Positions 9,946 through 22,218 of a stretch of 64,000 nucleotides of DNA are shown one piece after another. The first letter of the stretch is position 1, and each line of letters starts with the position of its first letter. Position numbers and translations under genes: made by a program. The notes under the pieces were generated by a model. It was not told the DNA's origin, did not search any database, and saw only the letters and a program-made list of their open reading frames with translations. This DNA comes from Diplonema japonicum (lineage: Eukaryota; Euglenozoa; Diplonemea; Diplonemida; Diplonemidae), in NCBI GenBank assembly GCA_964019335.1, contig OZ025736.1:344492-408491 (forward strand). The letters run 5' to 3'.

Positions 9946-12900
9946 TTAGAACAATTTATCTCCTGCAGGGTCCTTCGCGCTTCCAAGCAAATAAAGAATT
10001 GACAGGGTGAAGCAGACACAGAGGCCTACAGTAATGGCCCACAGCAGCCGAGTGTTCCAGTTTCGAAGAACGGTCACGGGACCGAGGAAGAGGAGGTAGC
10101 AGGGAAAGATGCACAGACTGTGGAAAGATGAGATCAGCGTTACCATGATCATTATCTCTGCGATCCGGCGGTAGACCAAAATTTCACAGAGAAGGATAAC
10201 ACAGCTCGCCAGCAGAATGGTGCTGCAGGACACAGCCACCGGAACCCCCGTCCGCTGCAAGGCACCCGCAACTGCGGCCTCCCTTGTTGTCTCTCTTGCG
10301 AGTAGGCTTGATTGTGTAGCATGTATGTACTCCAAGTACCCCTCCATGATATGGATAGTGTACTCTGCAGCAATGCCCACCAGAAACGTTAGGCCAACCT
10401 GATTTTTTTTTTCTTTTTTTTTTTTTTGAACTATACCTGCTCCGGGGGTCCCAGTTCCCACCCCGCTAGTTTCATATATGACATTGTCAGGACCACGATT
10501 CCCATTCCAGACAGAGACGCCAGCACCTTTTTTTTTTTTTTTTTTCTTTTTTTTTTCTCTCCCATACCATCAATAACAAAGAACATGAAAAGACAATCGC
10601 GATCGCGGCGAACGCAGAACCACCCAAACCGATAGCATAAAGAGTACCGCTTCTTGCTTGTTGCTGCGAGAAAATTGGAACAGGATAATTTAAAAAAAAA
10701 AAATAAAAATAAAAAAAAAAAAAAATACCTCTGTAAAGTACTCAATCCACAAGGGAGACCATTGGAAAGGGCCTCCAAGAAGACCTGCTTTCCCTGAGTC
10801 GATATTTGTCACAGTCTTCATATAGTTCTCCCACCGATCGTACGTAGAGCGGACGTTGTTGCGCTGCTGGACGTCAGCAGGCAGCTTGAACCGAAGCCGT
10901 ACCCAAGCAACCCTGAAGGGGTTGGTTACATCCTGAAGATATGAGGGATCGGAAGTTGTGAAGCCTATGTAGTCCGATTTCTGCTTTTTCACGACAAACT
11001 GGTACAGTATCCAGTCGACCCAGGGTTCCATGCAAGGGAAGCGCAGCAGCCTTATCTCTTCGTTCGTACCTCCTTTGTACAGCTCTTCTTGACACCTCTC
11101 GCCACATTCTTTCATCATCTTTGGCAGTTGTGTGTCTCTGTAGACCACTACCACGTGTGACGCCAAGTACTGCGTCCAGTCATACATTACACATTCTCTG
11201 TGCGATTGGTCTACATACTTGAGACCATCTGCGTTATTCAGCATTCTGTTGCATCTGTCATTCAGCCACGCTTGAGAGTACCTAAAATCGAAGTCCTCTG
11301 CCCTTGGTATGCTCCCAGACATGAGGGTCGATGTGCCGTCCTGGAAAAAGGAGGATGTGTGGGTGTGTGTGTTTTTGTTGTAATACTTCGTTGTAGGCCC
11401 ATGTGTCTTCCTTTATGTTGGCGCCTGACTGTGGCTTCAAACCGGCAACGATTTCGACCTGCGTGTGGGAGAAGTTTGAGGTTTTAAAAAAAAAGGGGGG
11501 AGTGGGTGGGTACCATAAGCGGTTTCTCTATGTCGTCGCCTTCGGGGAACTCACACTCGCAATTCCCCGTGCCCCCGCACTCCCCGCAGGAGTCCGCCGG
11601 GACGCCGTCGTCGCACCCCAAACAGTTGTTGTTGAGGTACCCCGTCGAGTTGATGGTACTGAACATGTTGGTGCACACACCGCAATTATCCCTCCACTGT
11701 TTTTGTTTTGTTTTGTTTTGATTTGTTTTTTTGTTGTACCTTGAAGTGAGTGTCTGTAGCAGAGACCCCGTCGCATCCTAGGATTTCGCCTTGATTGTTG
11801 CAGGAAACGTGGCCAGCGGCGATAAGCTGTTGGGGGATCGAGGCGGGGAAGATGCAAATATCGCACTTGTCACCTCCCCAGTTCCCGAAGCATCTCTTCC
11901 CGGTCCCTGCACCGCAGAACTTGTACTTGTCGGGGACGTCTTCGTCGGCCGCGCCCTTAAGGCTGAGAGGGTAGGGCAGAGGGCAGTGCGAGTGTTCTCG
12001 GCATGTTTCGGGGCAGGTTGAACAGTCGTCACCCCCCCACACCCCACCGACGCATATGCATGCCACGGATCGCGGGTCGGACACTGTGTCGAGCTCAGGA
12101 CAGATTCCGGAGTTGGAACACGAATTCAGCTCGCAGTTCTTTCCGCCCCAGCACCCGATGCACACGCACTCCCCGTCGACTTTCTTGCCCCTCTTGTTGC
12201 AGTCTAGTTCCCACCTGCAGAACAAGCCGTCTTCGAAATCAGGGTCGCACACACATTCGCCGGTGGCATGATCTAGCTCACCGTGGTCGCATTTGCTTCG
12301 CTGCTTATGCGTGCAGTTGAGGCCGACACCCGCAATGCTCTCCACCCCGCGTGGGATGGAGTAGGTCGAGGTGTTTGTTGTGTTCTCGTCGGACTCGTAT
12401 TTGAACCTGTCACACATCGTGCACATGCACCGCCCCTCGTCTTGTGTAGGTGCGAATGTCGGGTCAGTGCTGCACTTGCACCCGCAGTCATCGGTGCCGT
12501 TCGATGCGTTGCCGCCGACTTGGCAGTCGTTGCTGCACAGCTGTGTGCCGTCAGGCCAGGTCTTCAGCTCATCGATGTCGGTAGGGATGAAGCCCTCCGC
12601 GCATACCCCGCAGTCGCCCGACTTGTGGAGTATTGGGTCGTATTCCTCACCCGGTGTGTGCGCCCAGAACCCTAGGTTGTAGCTGCTGTGGCACACGCAC
12701 TCTCCAGTTATGGGATCGCACGTGCCCCTTTCCTGCCTACATGTCTGAATGGTGCACATCACGTTGCAGTTCGCCTTGTACCCCGCGGTCCCCGGTGTCC
12801 CTAAAGGTCTCGGGAAGTGCTCTTTCTTTGCGTTATCCTTACCTTCCAAGAAGCACAGGTTGCAGTTGCCATGTTTAGGCTTTGTGGCACACATTGCAGA

Positions 12901-15900
12901 CTCGTCTTTGCATTTGTTCTTCACCGGGACAAGGGAGAGGCCACACCCGGTGCCTGTCTTGACGTAGACCGTTGTGCCCTCAGAGCCGGGAAGGTAGCAG
13001 GTCCCACAGTCGTCATAAACCCAGCCTGCGGTGTAGTTGGTGTTGACCGCGCCGCAGGGCTTAGCTTGGTCTACACAGTAGCCCTCTGACCATCTGCAGG
13101 GGTTGCTCTCGCAGGTTGTTTTCACCGTGTGCACCATGCAGTTAGACTGCTGCCCCACGCAATCCACGCATTGGTTGCCGCCACCGCAGATACCACATGT
13201 GTCCATTTGGTTGAACATCTGTTTCCCGCAGGTCTCGTAGGCTTGCTTGTCGCTAGACAACTGCGTCCCGTGTGGATTCCCTTTCCCGAATGGCGCTGGG
13301 AAGTCAGTGTACGGCCTGTGGAACGGACCGCAGTAGTCGCAACTTCCTTTGATGGGGAACTGCTCCCTGACCTCCTTGAACTTCTCGTAAGTGCTTTGGT
13401 AGTCGAGCAAACGCGGCGCTTCCGGGCTGGCTTCCAACTGTGACAGCACCAAGATGATGAACAGCAAAAGCTTTAACGCGTACCCTAGCAAGATGAACGG
13501 GTACGCCGCTCCTAGAAAAGGCGTGTACACATTGTAGAAAAACCTCTCTAGTACGGTATAGCCTTCGTGCTTCTCACGCTTGCCCATGATGCGGCGGTCT
13601 TTTTCTTCGCGGGTCTCCCCCACACGCTTCCCGAACCTTCCGAACCTCCTCTTGACTTGCCCCCTGCGGGTCCACCAGTCGGACACCAACGTGCAGCAGT
13701 TGGTAAGGTTGCTCCACCAAGTGGTTTTCGTGTTTTGTTGCTTTGTGTTTACCTCAGGCGCGTTGCCCAACGGTACCTCTCTGAACGTCTCGTCGTTGTT
13801 GCGGTTGCTGTTGTCTTGTTCGCCCGCCTGGGCGGCGTTGCCCTCGGCCACGGGGAGTGGGTCCACTTCCTCAGCGGTGATAGTATCATCCCTTGCGGCT
13901 TCCTCAGGCATGTCCCACTCGATGCCGCTTGTGACGTGTCGCACCTCGTCGTTCGACTCTGCGATTATCTGCGCGATCATCGGCAGCTTCTTCACACAGT
14001 CAAGCTTCCTCTGCGAAGAGGGATCGACGAAGAGGTCCTCGCCAAGGTAGGTCGAGACGTGCATGTTCTTGCTCTCCTCATCCCAGTGCTGTCTGTACCT
14101 GTCTCTGTATGTGGCCATGTCCACTGCTCCTTCAAATGTGTCAGTCTGAGCTGGCAGTGTGAGGCTCTTTGCTATTCCGGTCTCCAAAGCCGTGTAGGGA
14201 ACGGGGATCTGGATGATGCTGCTGTAGGGCTGCTTCCTGCGGCACCGTTGCGGGCGGGTCATGGCACCCGAGAACTGCTCGAACGTGGCCTCCTGCTCGG
14301 CGGCGATCTCTTCAGTGGTCTTCTGTTTCTTCGGGCGGAGCTTTGCTTGTAGCTTCCCGAAACGTCCACCTGCTTCGCCAAACATAACCTTCAGCTTGTC
14401 CGCGTCTGTCTCCGTTGCAGGAGCAGGGAGAGGAGGCTCTTCGATGGCTGTGTACATGGTGGGGACGTTGTTCGTTTTCCTGCTAATTAAGTCGAAAGCA
14501 CGGAGCGTCTGGCGAAGGATGGGCGGGTGCACAAGATGGCGGCGGCGAAGCAAGATCTCCTTCCTGCGTTGCGTGTTACGCCTACGGCGCGACACATGGT
14601 AGTGATGAAGGATCAAGACACACGGGAAGAAGGTGAGAAACATGTAAATATTAATTAGCATAAGCCACAGCATGAATACACCGTTGTCCCGAATTGCGGG
14701 GACGGGTGAGATGGCGTTCATGATGAACGCGACGCCTGCGGTGATGTGGGAAATGGTCACGCCCGCACCGGCTTTTCTGAAACAGAAAGCAAGGCGCTGG
14801 GGAACGTTCAAGGTGTTCTTCCTCCCGTTGGTCTCCATAAACGCAGACTGCCGAAACGTGTTAAAAAACACCATGACCCCGTTGAGGCTTACAGTCATCA
14901 GCACATAAAACGAGAGCAGTGTGAGTAACGACAACGGTTTGTCCTTAGTTTTTATATGTATGAATGTCCCGGAGAAGTACGTCAAAGTAAGTTGAAATAT
15001 AGCCATCGTTGCTATAAAGAAGGAATGGGTGTAGAACCAACACGCTCCGAGCACTATCATGACAGCCATGAACACGTACCAGAAGTCCTTGTCCATTGCC
15101 TCGTCTAGCTTTGATTCTAAGATACCATCACCGCCAAATGTGACTTGAAGATTCGGCGGGATATGAGTAAGCCACAGCCTCTCCAAATTACTCTTTGACG
15201 GTGTAGGGTTGCCGTCGGCAACAGCGGAGACAACTGCGTCCAAATATGCTGTTAGAAAGCTGTAAAATCTGTTGAGGTGCTTTTGAGCCTCCGATTTCGA
15301 CGTTATCTCCTTCCCGTCAACGACGAACGGACGGCCGATTATAATCTGAGAACGCAGGAGTAGTGATGTCGATGCAGAACTCCCGTCTTTGTTTTGGTAC
15401 GCATCTGTGAACCAGTTCCACGAAGGATTTTGGCTGAAAAGCTTCAGAACGTCCTCTTCGTGTGTTTGAAACACGTCAGGGTCGACCCGTTGATCAGCTG
15501 GACCGTCGAGCGTTTTATAATGAAAATCCCAGAACAATCTCCAAGGACTTCCTGCTATCGTGTCGGACTTAATATCCCCAGGGAAATAATATTGTGCGAA
15601 TGACGTAAACGGCGTGCAGGGTCTGTTGTCAACAAGGGTTGAAACTCCGTTCTTTCGGGTGCTTTTGTAGCAGACTCCCCAGAATAACGGGAGTATCCGG
15701 ATTCGCTGCTCAACTTGTTTTATGAAACGGAGGTAGTCCTCGCGTTGCAAAAGGTTGAACTCTTCCCGGAACGATTTTGCCTTCTCCTCGGAGTTCGCGC
15801 ACTCCCGGAGCTTGTCCTGATCCCGGACTTTAATTTTAAATTGAAGATCAACACGTTTCCAAGGAAGCCCTTGGCTTGACACCGAACTTACTTCAGAGTC

Positions 15901-16296
15901 TAAACCGGATTCCTCATTGTACGCGTATACTTCTAAAATTCTGTCCCAGTCTGTACTTGCAGCTTCGACAACATCCCGCTTGCGTACAGTTGAATGGTCT
16001 GAAATTTCAAAACTCTCGAGGAGGGTGTCAAAGTCCATTACATCACTGCTGAAGAGGCTCACGCAAGTTAGGAAGAATGGGATGACGCTGAAGACTAATA
16101 TGCAGATAGTTGGGTAGCTGGCGATGAGGGTTGTATAGGCGTATGTGGGGTATCTTTTACCGATGACCGGTGTCGGCCGTTGTGGTAGCCCTCGAGACGA
16201 CGACGCCCCCCCCGTTGCCACTCCTTGCCCTGGTGCTCCCACCGGCGCTACCTGCCCTTTTTTATTCATCCTACCCAAACTCCCTACCTGCCCCAT
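9946..16296 (-). CDS. Dispatched/Patched-like RND membrane protein with Cys-rich loop
   Basis: Seven exons joined in frame to 2020 aa: 16296-11740, 11696-11514, 11458-11387, 11340-10729, 10663-10568, 10526-10437 and 10398-9946. All introns are GT-AG and 36-65 nt. TM1 is at about 55-82. The sterol-sensing-type bundle TM2-6 is at 400-570 (FFNTFRQSAFM, then the VTISHITAGVAF helix). A cytosolic linker reaches about 915, TM7 is near 920-955, and TM8-12 lie in exons 5-7 (LGPPEQVGLTFLVGIAAEYT, matching the Dispatched GW.LG..E segment). The second extracellular loop (960-1580) is packed with Cys pairs and EGF-like modules (CDICIFP, CGECGGTGNCECEF). Dispatched and Patched proteins move lipids or lipidated ligands across membranes. 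Here the TM4 acidic pair is Asn-Gly and the TM10 Asp is Glu. It may be an active transporter with a shifted relay, or a lipid receptor. Confidence 0.82.
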
Positions 16297-16493
16297 TTTT
16301 TTTCTTTTTTTTTTTAAAAAGAATTATTTAGTGTAAAAACGGCGGTTGGGATCGCTGGGGGGGGGGGGGGGGGGAGAGGGGGGGAAGGGGGGATTCTTTT
16401 TTATATTAATTGTCCCTTCTTCTTCTTTTTTTTTTAATTCTTCTTCTTTTTTTCTTCCCCCCGCCCGGGCCCCCGCCCCTCTCCCCACCTCCT

Positions 16494-16525
<32 letters not shown>

Positions 16526-16821
16526 GTTTTGGTGTGTTGATTTTTTTTTTTAATGCGAGTATTGGGTGGGGAGGATAAATAAGAGAATAAGAAAAAAAAA
16601 TTATTAAAATAATGGAAAAAAAAAATGTGAAGATTCAGATGGGGGGGGGGGGGGGGGGATGGGTGGGATAACAGAAAAAATTATCATCTCATAGTGAAAC
16701 CCCTGTCACAAAAGAACAATAAAAAAAACCAACAATAAAACATCATCAAAAAAAAAAAAAAAAAAAAAAAAGAGATGAGATAAAGGAGGTTCCTGTTTTG
16801 GAACGTCCCCCTTGTCTCTAC
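16297..16821. other. Spacer, homopolymer-rich
   Basis: About 525 bp of G, T and A runs, including G tracts near 16361 and 16643 and an A tract near 16747-16772. No gene or repeat copy was recognised. Confidence 0.6.
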
Positions 16822-17476
16822 TTATCTACCCCTTTCTCCCTTCTGGGGCCTCGGCCTTTCTTTCTTTTTTGGCTGTGTTGCCTTTCTCAAAATATCCTCC
16901 CTTTCTTCTTGCCACTTTCTGCCCAGTTTCTTAAGGTCCTTCTTGGTTTTCTCTGATGCAAAAACTGGCCTTCTGTTCCATCCCAGACTCTTCTTCGCAC
17001 CTATGGTTCTAAGCGCGTGGTTCTTCTGGCTCTCCGCTGGGAAGATCCGCTTGCCTCTGACCTTCTTCTGTATACGTGCCGTGTCCCACCCCTCTTGGAT
17101 TCTTTCCAGGAGGCCGTGGAAACTCCGCGCTTTCTTCTGTATCATGTCTAGATCACCCTTCTTCCCCGTGATCGGCTCGACGCCCAGCGTCTTCTCGAAG
17201 TCTAGTACGAGTTCCATTGTGGTGACTGTCGTCTTCCTCGGTCCATCGTACCACTTCAGCTTTCTGTGCCACTTGACGATGTCTTCACCGTGCTTCATCA
17301 TCAGGCTCCCGCTCACATGCTTCCTCAGCTCCTTCCATTCAGGTGGCGCATGAGCGTTTCCTTCCGTTATCTGTTCCCAGGGGTGGGTCGTGTACGTTTC
17401 TAGCATTCTCTTGTCCTGGAGAAGCTGGTCTCGTTTTGCCACCACTTCCAGCAAGTAGTACTGCGTCTTCCTCAGC

Positions 17477-17477
<1 letters not shown>
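16822..17477 (-). CDS. Basic protein of unknown function, 5' end missing; possible retroelement tail
   Basis: An open frame of about 218 aa ends in TAA at 16822. It enters from a 51-nt A run (17478-17530 on the plus strand), which as minus-strand T run plus CTGAG could be the end of an intron. No ATG is visible at the 5' side, so the start is unknown. The protein is very basic at its C-terminus (KKKERPRPQKGERGR). A central segment, TTMELVLDFEKTLG, resembles segments found after the thumb of some protist non-LTR reverse transcriptases; this is a weak recollection, not a proof. A related stretch (ILRKG..., near 17690-17750) follows upstream, as if part of the sequence were repeated. It may instead be a lineage-specific gene. 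Confidence 0.4.
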
Positions 17478-17526
<49 letters not shown>

Positions 17527-18468
17527 AGAGAAACGGACGTAGACCACGGTCTTTTTAGCGTCTTGCTAGCGACAAGTAAGAAGACAAAACCAAGCTATCG
17601 AATACTTATGACGGTGAAGACAGAAAAAAAAAAAAAAAAGAAAAAGAAAGAAAGGGTTAAAACTGTGAGGATGGATTACTCGTCTTTACGTTAGTAATGC
17701 ACCTCATCACCTTGCCTTTCCTCAAAATACCCTGGGGTTCCCTCTCACAAAAAAAAAAAAAAAATCGATCTCTTAACGTCAATGTGACACAAGTTAAACG
17801 GCGCTCAGTAACGACGCAGTCGCTTCCAAGTACATGGTTGGGGGGGGGGGGGGGGGGGTGGCCCCATCCTGTTTTGAAAGGTCGGTCTGTGCCTAGGGTG
17901 ACGACAAGTCTCCCTGCAGAGCACCTGTCACCCTGGCACAAACTTCCCTGAAATGACTCGCTTAAGGGGAGGTGTCGTTACGCACCTAGACCCAGCCAAA
18001 GGTCTTGCTGCCCCTTTGAAAGAACGGAAAAACGCAAGAATTGAATTCCATCATTATTTTCATTTTATATTTTCTTCCCTCTTTTCGCACAAAAAAAAAA
18101 AATGTGGAGCTAGCTCATGTGATTTATTATTTCAGTTGCGTTTTTTTACTTTTTTACTTTTTTTTTTTTTTTTTTTTTGTGCTCCCGTTTGTCGGGATTT
18201 CGGGGGTGGTGGGTGGAACAGGTGACAGGTTTCCTTTTTTTTGTTCTTTCATGGAAAGAAAAACAAAAAAAATAACACCGTTTGAATAATAATGTAATAT
18301 AATAATATAAAAAAACCCCCCCTCCCCCCCCCCCTTTTTTTTTAATATCAACCAGAACCCTTGCCATCGCAGGGAACGTTAAAAAAAAACCCTTTCTTTT
18401 TTCTTTGAATTTTGATTCTTTCTTTTTCTATTCAAATTCCCTTTTTTCTTTCATGTATTTTGTGGCAA

Positions 18469-18500
<32 letters not shown>

Positions 18501-19046
18501 TGTAGCTTTGGCTGTTTGTTTTCCTGCATTCAGGATATAACTAATCCTGGACGGGCTTTATTTCTCGAGAAACCTTTCCCGTTCGCTTTTTTGCAGCTGT
18601 ACATGAAAGCGTTTCTGCTTGTGCTGTTCAAGGCAAAACGGGAGGGGGAAAAAAAGAAAAGAAAAAGCGATGCTTTTAGGGAAACCCCACTACTTGCGGA
18701 CCTTCGCTTTCGTCCAAAAGGGGTTCCACTCGTGTATCTTCCCGATTCGTTTTTTTGATCTTTCGTGCTTTTCTGTTTCTACGTCCTTGCGTCACTCCTA
18801 GTGCTCTGCGTGTGCGGCGCCTGCGGGGAAGAAGGGGGGGGACCTTCCCGCTGATAAAAAGAGATTTTACATGTTACAAAACCACATTTTATATTGCTAG
18901 ACTTTCTGTTTTTTTTTTTTTTTTACTTCTAAGAAATGGGGTGTATCTCTCTTCTTTTTCTCCCCCCTCCAACTTTTTCTGTGAAAAAAAAAAAAGACAC
19001 TCAGACCCTTTAAACCACAAGGGTATTACAACATAAGTAAAGGACC

Positions 19047-19082
<36 letters not shown>

Positions 19083-19129
19083 AAGTGAAACCATTCTGTT
19101 GAGTAATTCTAAATATCCAAAACTTTTTT
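17478..19129. other. Long spacer with homopolymers and a family C repeat
   Basis: About 1.65 kb without a credible gene. It begins with a 51-nt A run. Segment 17700-17750 (GCCTTTCCTCAAAATACC) resembles 16876-16900 inside the neighbouring reading frame. Repeat family C copy 2 lies at about 17952-18018. The region 18500-18900 is less repetitive but has no frame with recognisable content. Confidence 0.55.
17952..18018 (+). repeat. Dispersed repeat family C, copy 2
   Basis: ATGACTCGCTTAAGGGGAGG, then TGTCGTTACGCACCTA, then GTCTTGCTGCCCCTTT. Same block order as 673-745 and 45243-45318. Confidence 0.65.
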
Positions 19130-20491
19130 TTACAATTCATCCTGTCCATGTCCGGTGCTATCCAGACCCGAGTACCCCGTGCTATCCAAACCCGAATACC
19201 CTGTGCTGTCAAGACCGGAGAGCGAGGAGTAAGAAACACTGTTTGAACGAGAGGCGATTTTGCGAGAGGCGGACAAACGCCGTTTCCTGAGCATGGACTT
19301 GACCTTCACCATGAGGACCACCTTGTTCACGGCGGTCGTGATTTCTGTTTCCGTGACGTTAATAGGAGAGAAGTCCCTAGAACAGGCACCCCTGCCTGCT
19401 AGGTAGGGATGCGCCAGCACCTCATCAAGCTTAATCCGCGCAAAGGGGTCTTTGTTCAACAGTCTTTTGAGCAGCTCAGCAATTTCGCTTTCTTCCTCTT
19501 CATCGTCTCTTCCAAAAAGGTTGTCACGGTGTACAGACAGAGTGATCCGTCCTATATTGGAACCCTTGAAAGGCAGCTCCCCGTATTTTAAACAAAACAG
19601 TGTCACCCCTAGTGCCCACACATCAACCGCGAAAGGATCGATTTTTACATCTGTTGAGGTACCGAGGGCTTCCGGGGGTGAGAAAGCGGGGGTCCCGTTC
19701 CCCCGGAGCTCTTGGTGGTGGATGAAGCTTGAGACGCCGAAATCCGCTATTTTTATACGCCCGTCTGAAGATTCTAAAAGATTGTCCGGTTTGAGATCTT
19801 TGTGGAGAACACCTTGCGCGTGGAGATATTGAAGACCGCCTGCCACGTCTGCGAGAAGTCTTTTGAGTTTTTTGTCGGGAAGCGGTGATTTGTCGAGTTT
19901 TCCGGAGGCGAGGAGTGACGCCACGGGGCCGTTTTCGACATGGTCTAGAACAAGGTAAACCTTCTCTGAGGTCTCATCATCAATGACTTCGTGTAGGCGA
20001 ACAAGGTTCGGGTGGTTGAGCTTCTTCATGATCGCGATTTCTCGCTTGTACTTTGCCTTGACCCTCGATTTCTGCATGATTTTAATGGCAACTGGATCAC
20101 CTGTATCGTCGTTGTAGGCTAGTTTAACCTTTCCGTAGGCGCCCTGCCCTATGTCGGAAATGACCAGGTATTGGTTGATGCTTTTGTTGCCTTCTTCGTC
20201 CCTTATTACTTCTACAGAGGTTGTTTCTCTCACGAAATGGGGGGGTAGTCGTGCAGCGGGTGAACCTGGAGGCGATGACGGAGACGAAGAACCTTCCGTT
20301 TCGAACCCTGACGATGCTGTTGAGGAGGATCTGAGGTAGTCACGGCTTTGGTTCACGGTTCGTCGCTCTTCCTGCTTCTTGGAAGAGGAGCAGCAGCCTG
20401 TGGTGGCGTAGGCCACCGCAGCGCCCAGTGCCGTTCCCGCTGCCAGAGTGTACTTATATCCGTCCATTTTATGTTGTGGGCTTTCTCCCAT
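19130..20491 (-). CDS. Ser/Thr protein kinase, CaMKK-like, membrane-anchored
   Basis: Single exon, 453 aa; ATG at 20491 with an alternative in-frame ATG at 20467. A hydrophobic segment at about 15-33 followed by CC could anchor the protein in a membrane and be palmitoylated. The kinase domain spans about 108-365 and is complete: GQGAYGKV, VAIKIM lysine, HKDLKPDN, ADFG, a PPE activation-segment end and DVWALG. Downstream, the segment VNKVVLMVKVKSMLRKRRLS matches the conserved tail of Ca2+/calmodulin-dependent kinase kinases, which activate AMPK-type kinases. The C-terminus carries three copies of an eight-residue unit (GLDSTGYS), visible as 24-bp DNA repeats at about 19145-19215, and ends in QDEL. 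The SNF1-related upstream-kinase class is a close alternative. Confidence 0.82.
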   Translation of the reverse strand: MGESPQHKMDGYKYTLAAGTALGAAVAYATTGCCSSSKKQEERRTVNQSRDYLRSSSTASSGFETEGSSSPSSPPGSPAARLPPHFVRETTSVEVIRDEEGNKSINQYLVISDIGQGAYGKVKLAYNDDTGDPVAIKIMQKSRVKAKYKREIAIMKKLNHPNLVRLHEVIDDETSEKVYLVLDHVENGPVASLLASGKLDKSPLPDKKLKRLLADVAGGLQYLHAQGVLHKDLKPDNLLESSDGRIKIADFGVSSFIHHQELRGNGTPAFSPPEALGTSTDVKIDPFAVDVWALGVTLFCLKYGELPFKGSNIGRITLSVHRDNLFGRDDEEEESEIAELLKRLLNKDPFARIKLDEVLAHPYLAGRGACSRDFSPINVTETEITTAVNKVVLMVKVKSMLRKRRLSASRKIASRSNSVSYSSLSGLDSTGYSGLDSTGYSGLDSTGHGQDEL

Positions 20492-21313
20492 CGTTTTTTT
20501 TTTTTTTTTGTTTTTCTACTTTTTTCCCCCCCTTCTCCCCCCCCCCGCTCTACCCCCTTGGTTTTTTTTTTTTTTTTTTCTCCCCAGGGTCCTCTTATAT
20601 CGTGATTAAAAAGAAGAAGAAAAAAGGAGGGGGGGGGGAAAGAAAATATGAGTGAGGAAAATAATAAAAAAAAAAACATTAAAAAAAAAAAAACAGGAGG
20701 GTTTTTGGTGAGAGGGTCATCAACACTTTTTTTTTATGGATTTTCTTTTTTTTTGTTCTTGATAAAGTAAAGTAAACGCAGGGAGTGAGGGGGGTAATAT
20801 ATAAAAAAAAGAAATGAAGTTGGACAGAAAGGAGGAAGGTTGGGGGGGGGGGGGGGTAAAGAGGAAAAAAAGAGGGGGTAACGAGGGAAAAAACAAAAGA
20901 AAAATATTTTTCTTCTCATGATTTGTCATTGATAAAAACGCGGGTGGAAAAATAAAATAAAAAATAATTGTGAACAAAAAAATGAAAAAAGGGGGGTTGC
21001 TGAAAAAAAGTATTCTTTTTCGGTATAAAATCGAGAGGAAGAAGAGAAAAGGGGGGAGGGAGAAAAGAAAAAGAAAAAGGGGGAAAAAAAAATGAAATGT
21101 ATGTAACTATGTGTGGTGCCGCAAGTAAAAATAAAAATTATTTCTTTTTTTTTTGTACACGGAAAAAAAAAAAAAAAAAAAAAAAGCAAATCTCCCCTCC
21201 CTTTTTTTTTCCTCTTGAAATGATCTTGCACAAATACACTATTTTCACCCCCTCTTTTTTTTTTCCTTTTTTTTTCTCTCTCTTTTTTTTTTAAAGTCTT
21301 ATTTATTTGCGGG

Positions 21314-21346
<33 letters not shown>

Positions 21347-21354
21347 CCCCCTTT
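20492..21354. other. Spacer, low complexity
   Basis: About 860 bp of alternating T-, A-, C- and G-rich runs between NOP58 and the kinase gene. No gene, repeat copy or element was recognised. A long A run lies at about 21315-21345, just beyond the NOP58 stop. Confidence 0.6.
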
Positions 21355-22187
21355 CTATTCCTTCTTGCTCTTCTTCGACTTCTTAGCCGGCTTTTCATCG
21401 ACGTCCTCGGCCTTACGTTTCTTCTCCTTCTTCTCCTTCTTTTCCTTCTTCTCCTTCTTGGGCTTGTCCTGTGTTAAAAAAAAAAAAAAATGATTTTTTT
21501 TTTTTAACACAAAAAAAAAAAAAAAAAAAAAAAAACACACCTCCACAAAAACGAGCGGCTCAGCCTTTGAAGCATCAGCATCGGCCTGCTTCTCCTCCCT
21601 GTTGTAGGTCTCGTCTCCCTTCTTGTCGGTTTTGGTCTTCTTGCGAAGACCGAATCCAACAGACCCATCAAGGGACATGAGTCTGGCCTCAACCCTCTCT
21701 CTGTAGGCGTTACCAGCCTCAGCAGAAGCAGTAGTGTCCTGGTTGAAGGAGTCGATCCTTGCTGCGAGGGACGTCTTGGCAGCAAGCACACGGGCCATCT
21801 TACCCTTGTGCTCCTTCTGCGCCTGCCCGATAAGGGAGGTGTTGAAGATGAGACCGTACTTAGGGGTTGCCTCACGCGCCTTCAGGGCCTTGAAAAGTGC
21901 CTTTTCGGCACCGAGCAACTGAACGGTAGAGGCAGGGTGCTTGGCAAGCTGGAGCAGCGATCCCGCCTTTGACACCAAACGAGCTCCAACAAGCTCGCCA
22001 ACCATGGCAGTCAGGTTGGGCGCGATGGCCTGCATCCTGTGGCGGAGGTACTCACCAAGCTGCTCCCTGTAGTCTTGCATCTCAACAGACTCCCTTGCAA
22101 GCTTGGTCACATTGTCAATGTCATCAGTAGAGATGTCAGAACCCATCGACACGGCGGCAACCTATTTTTTTTTTTTTTTTTCTTTCC

Positions 22188-22218
<31 letters not shown>

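Noticed and set aside
13567-14352. 261-codon plus-strand frame
   Set aside because: Mirror of the Dispatched-like coding exon, with no start context and no recognisable content.
19130-19150. QDEL as an ER retrieval signal
   Set aside because: The kinase has no cleavable signal peptide and its catalytic domain should be cytosolic, so the tetrapeptide is probably chance.
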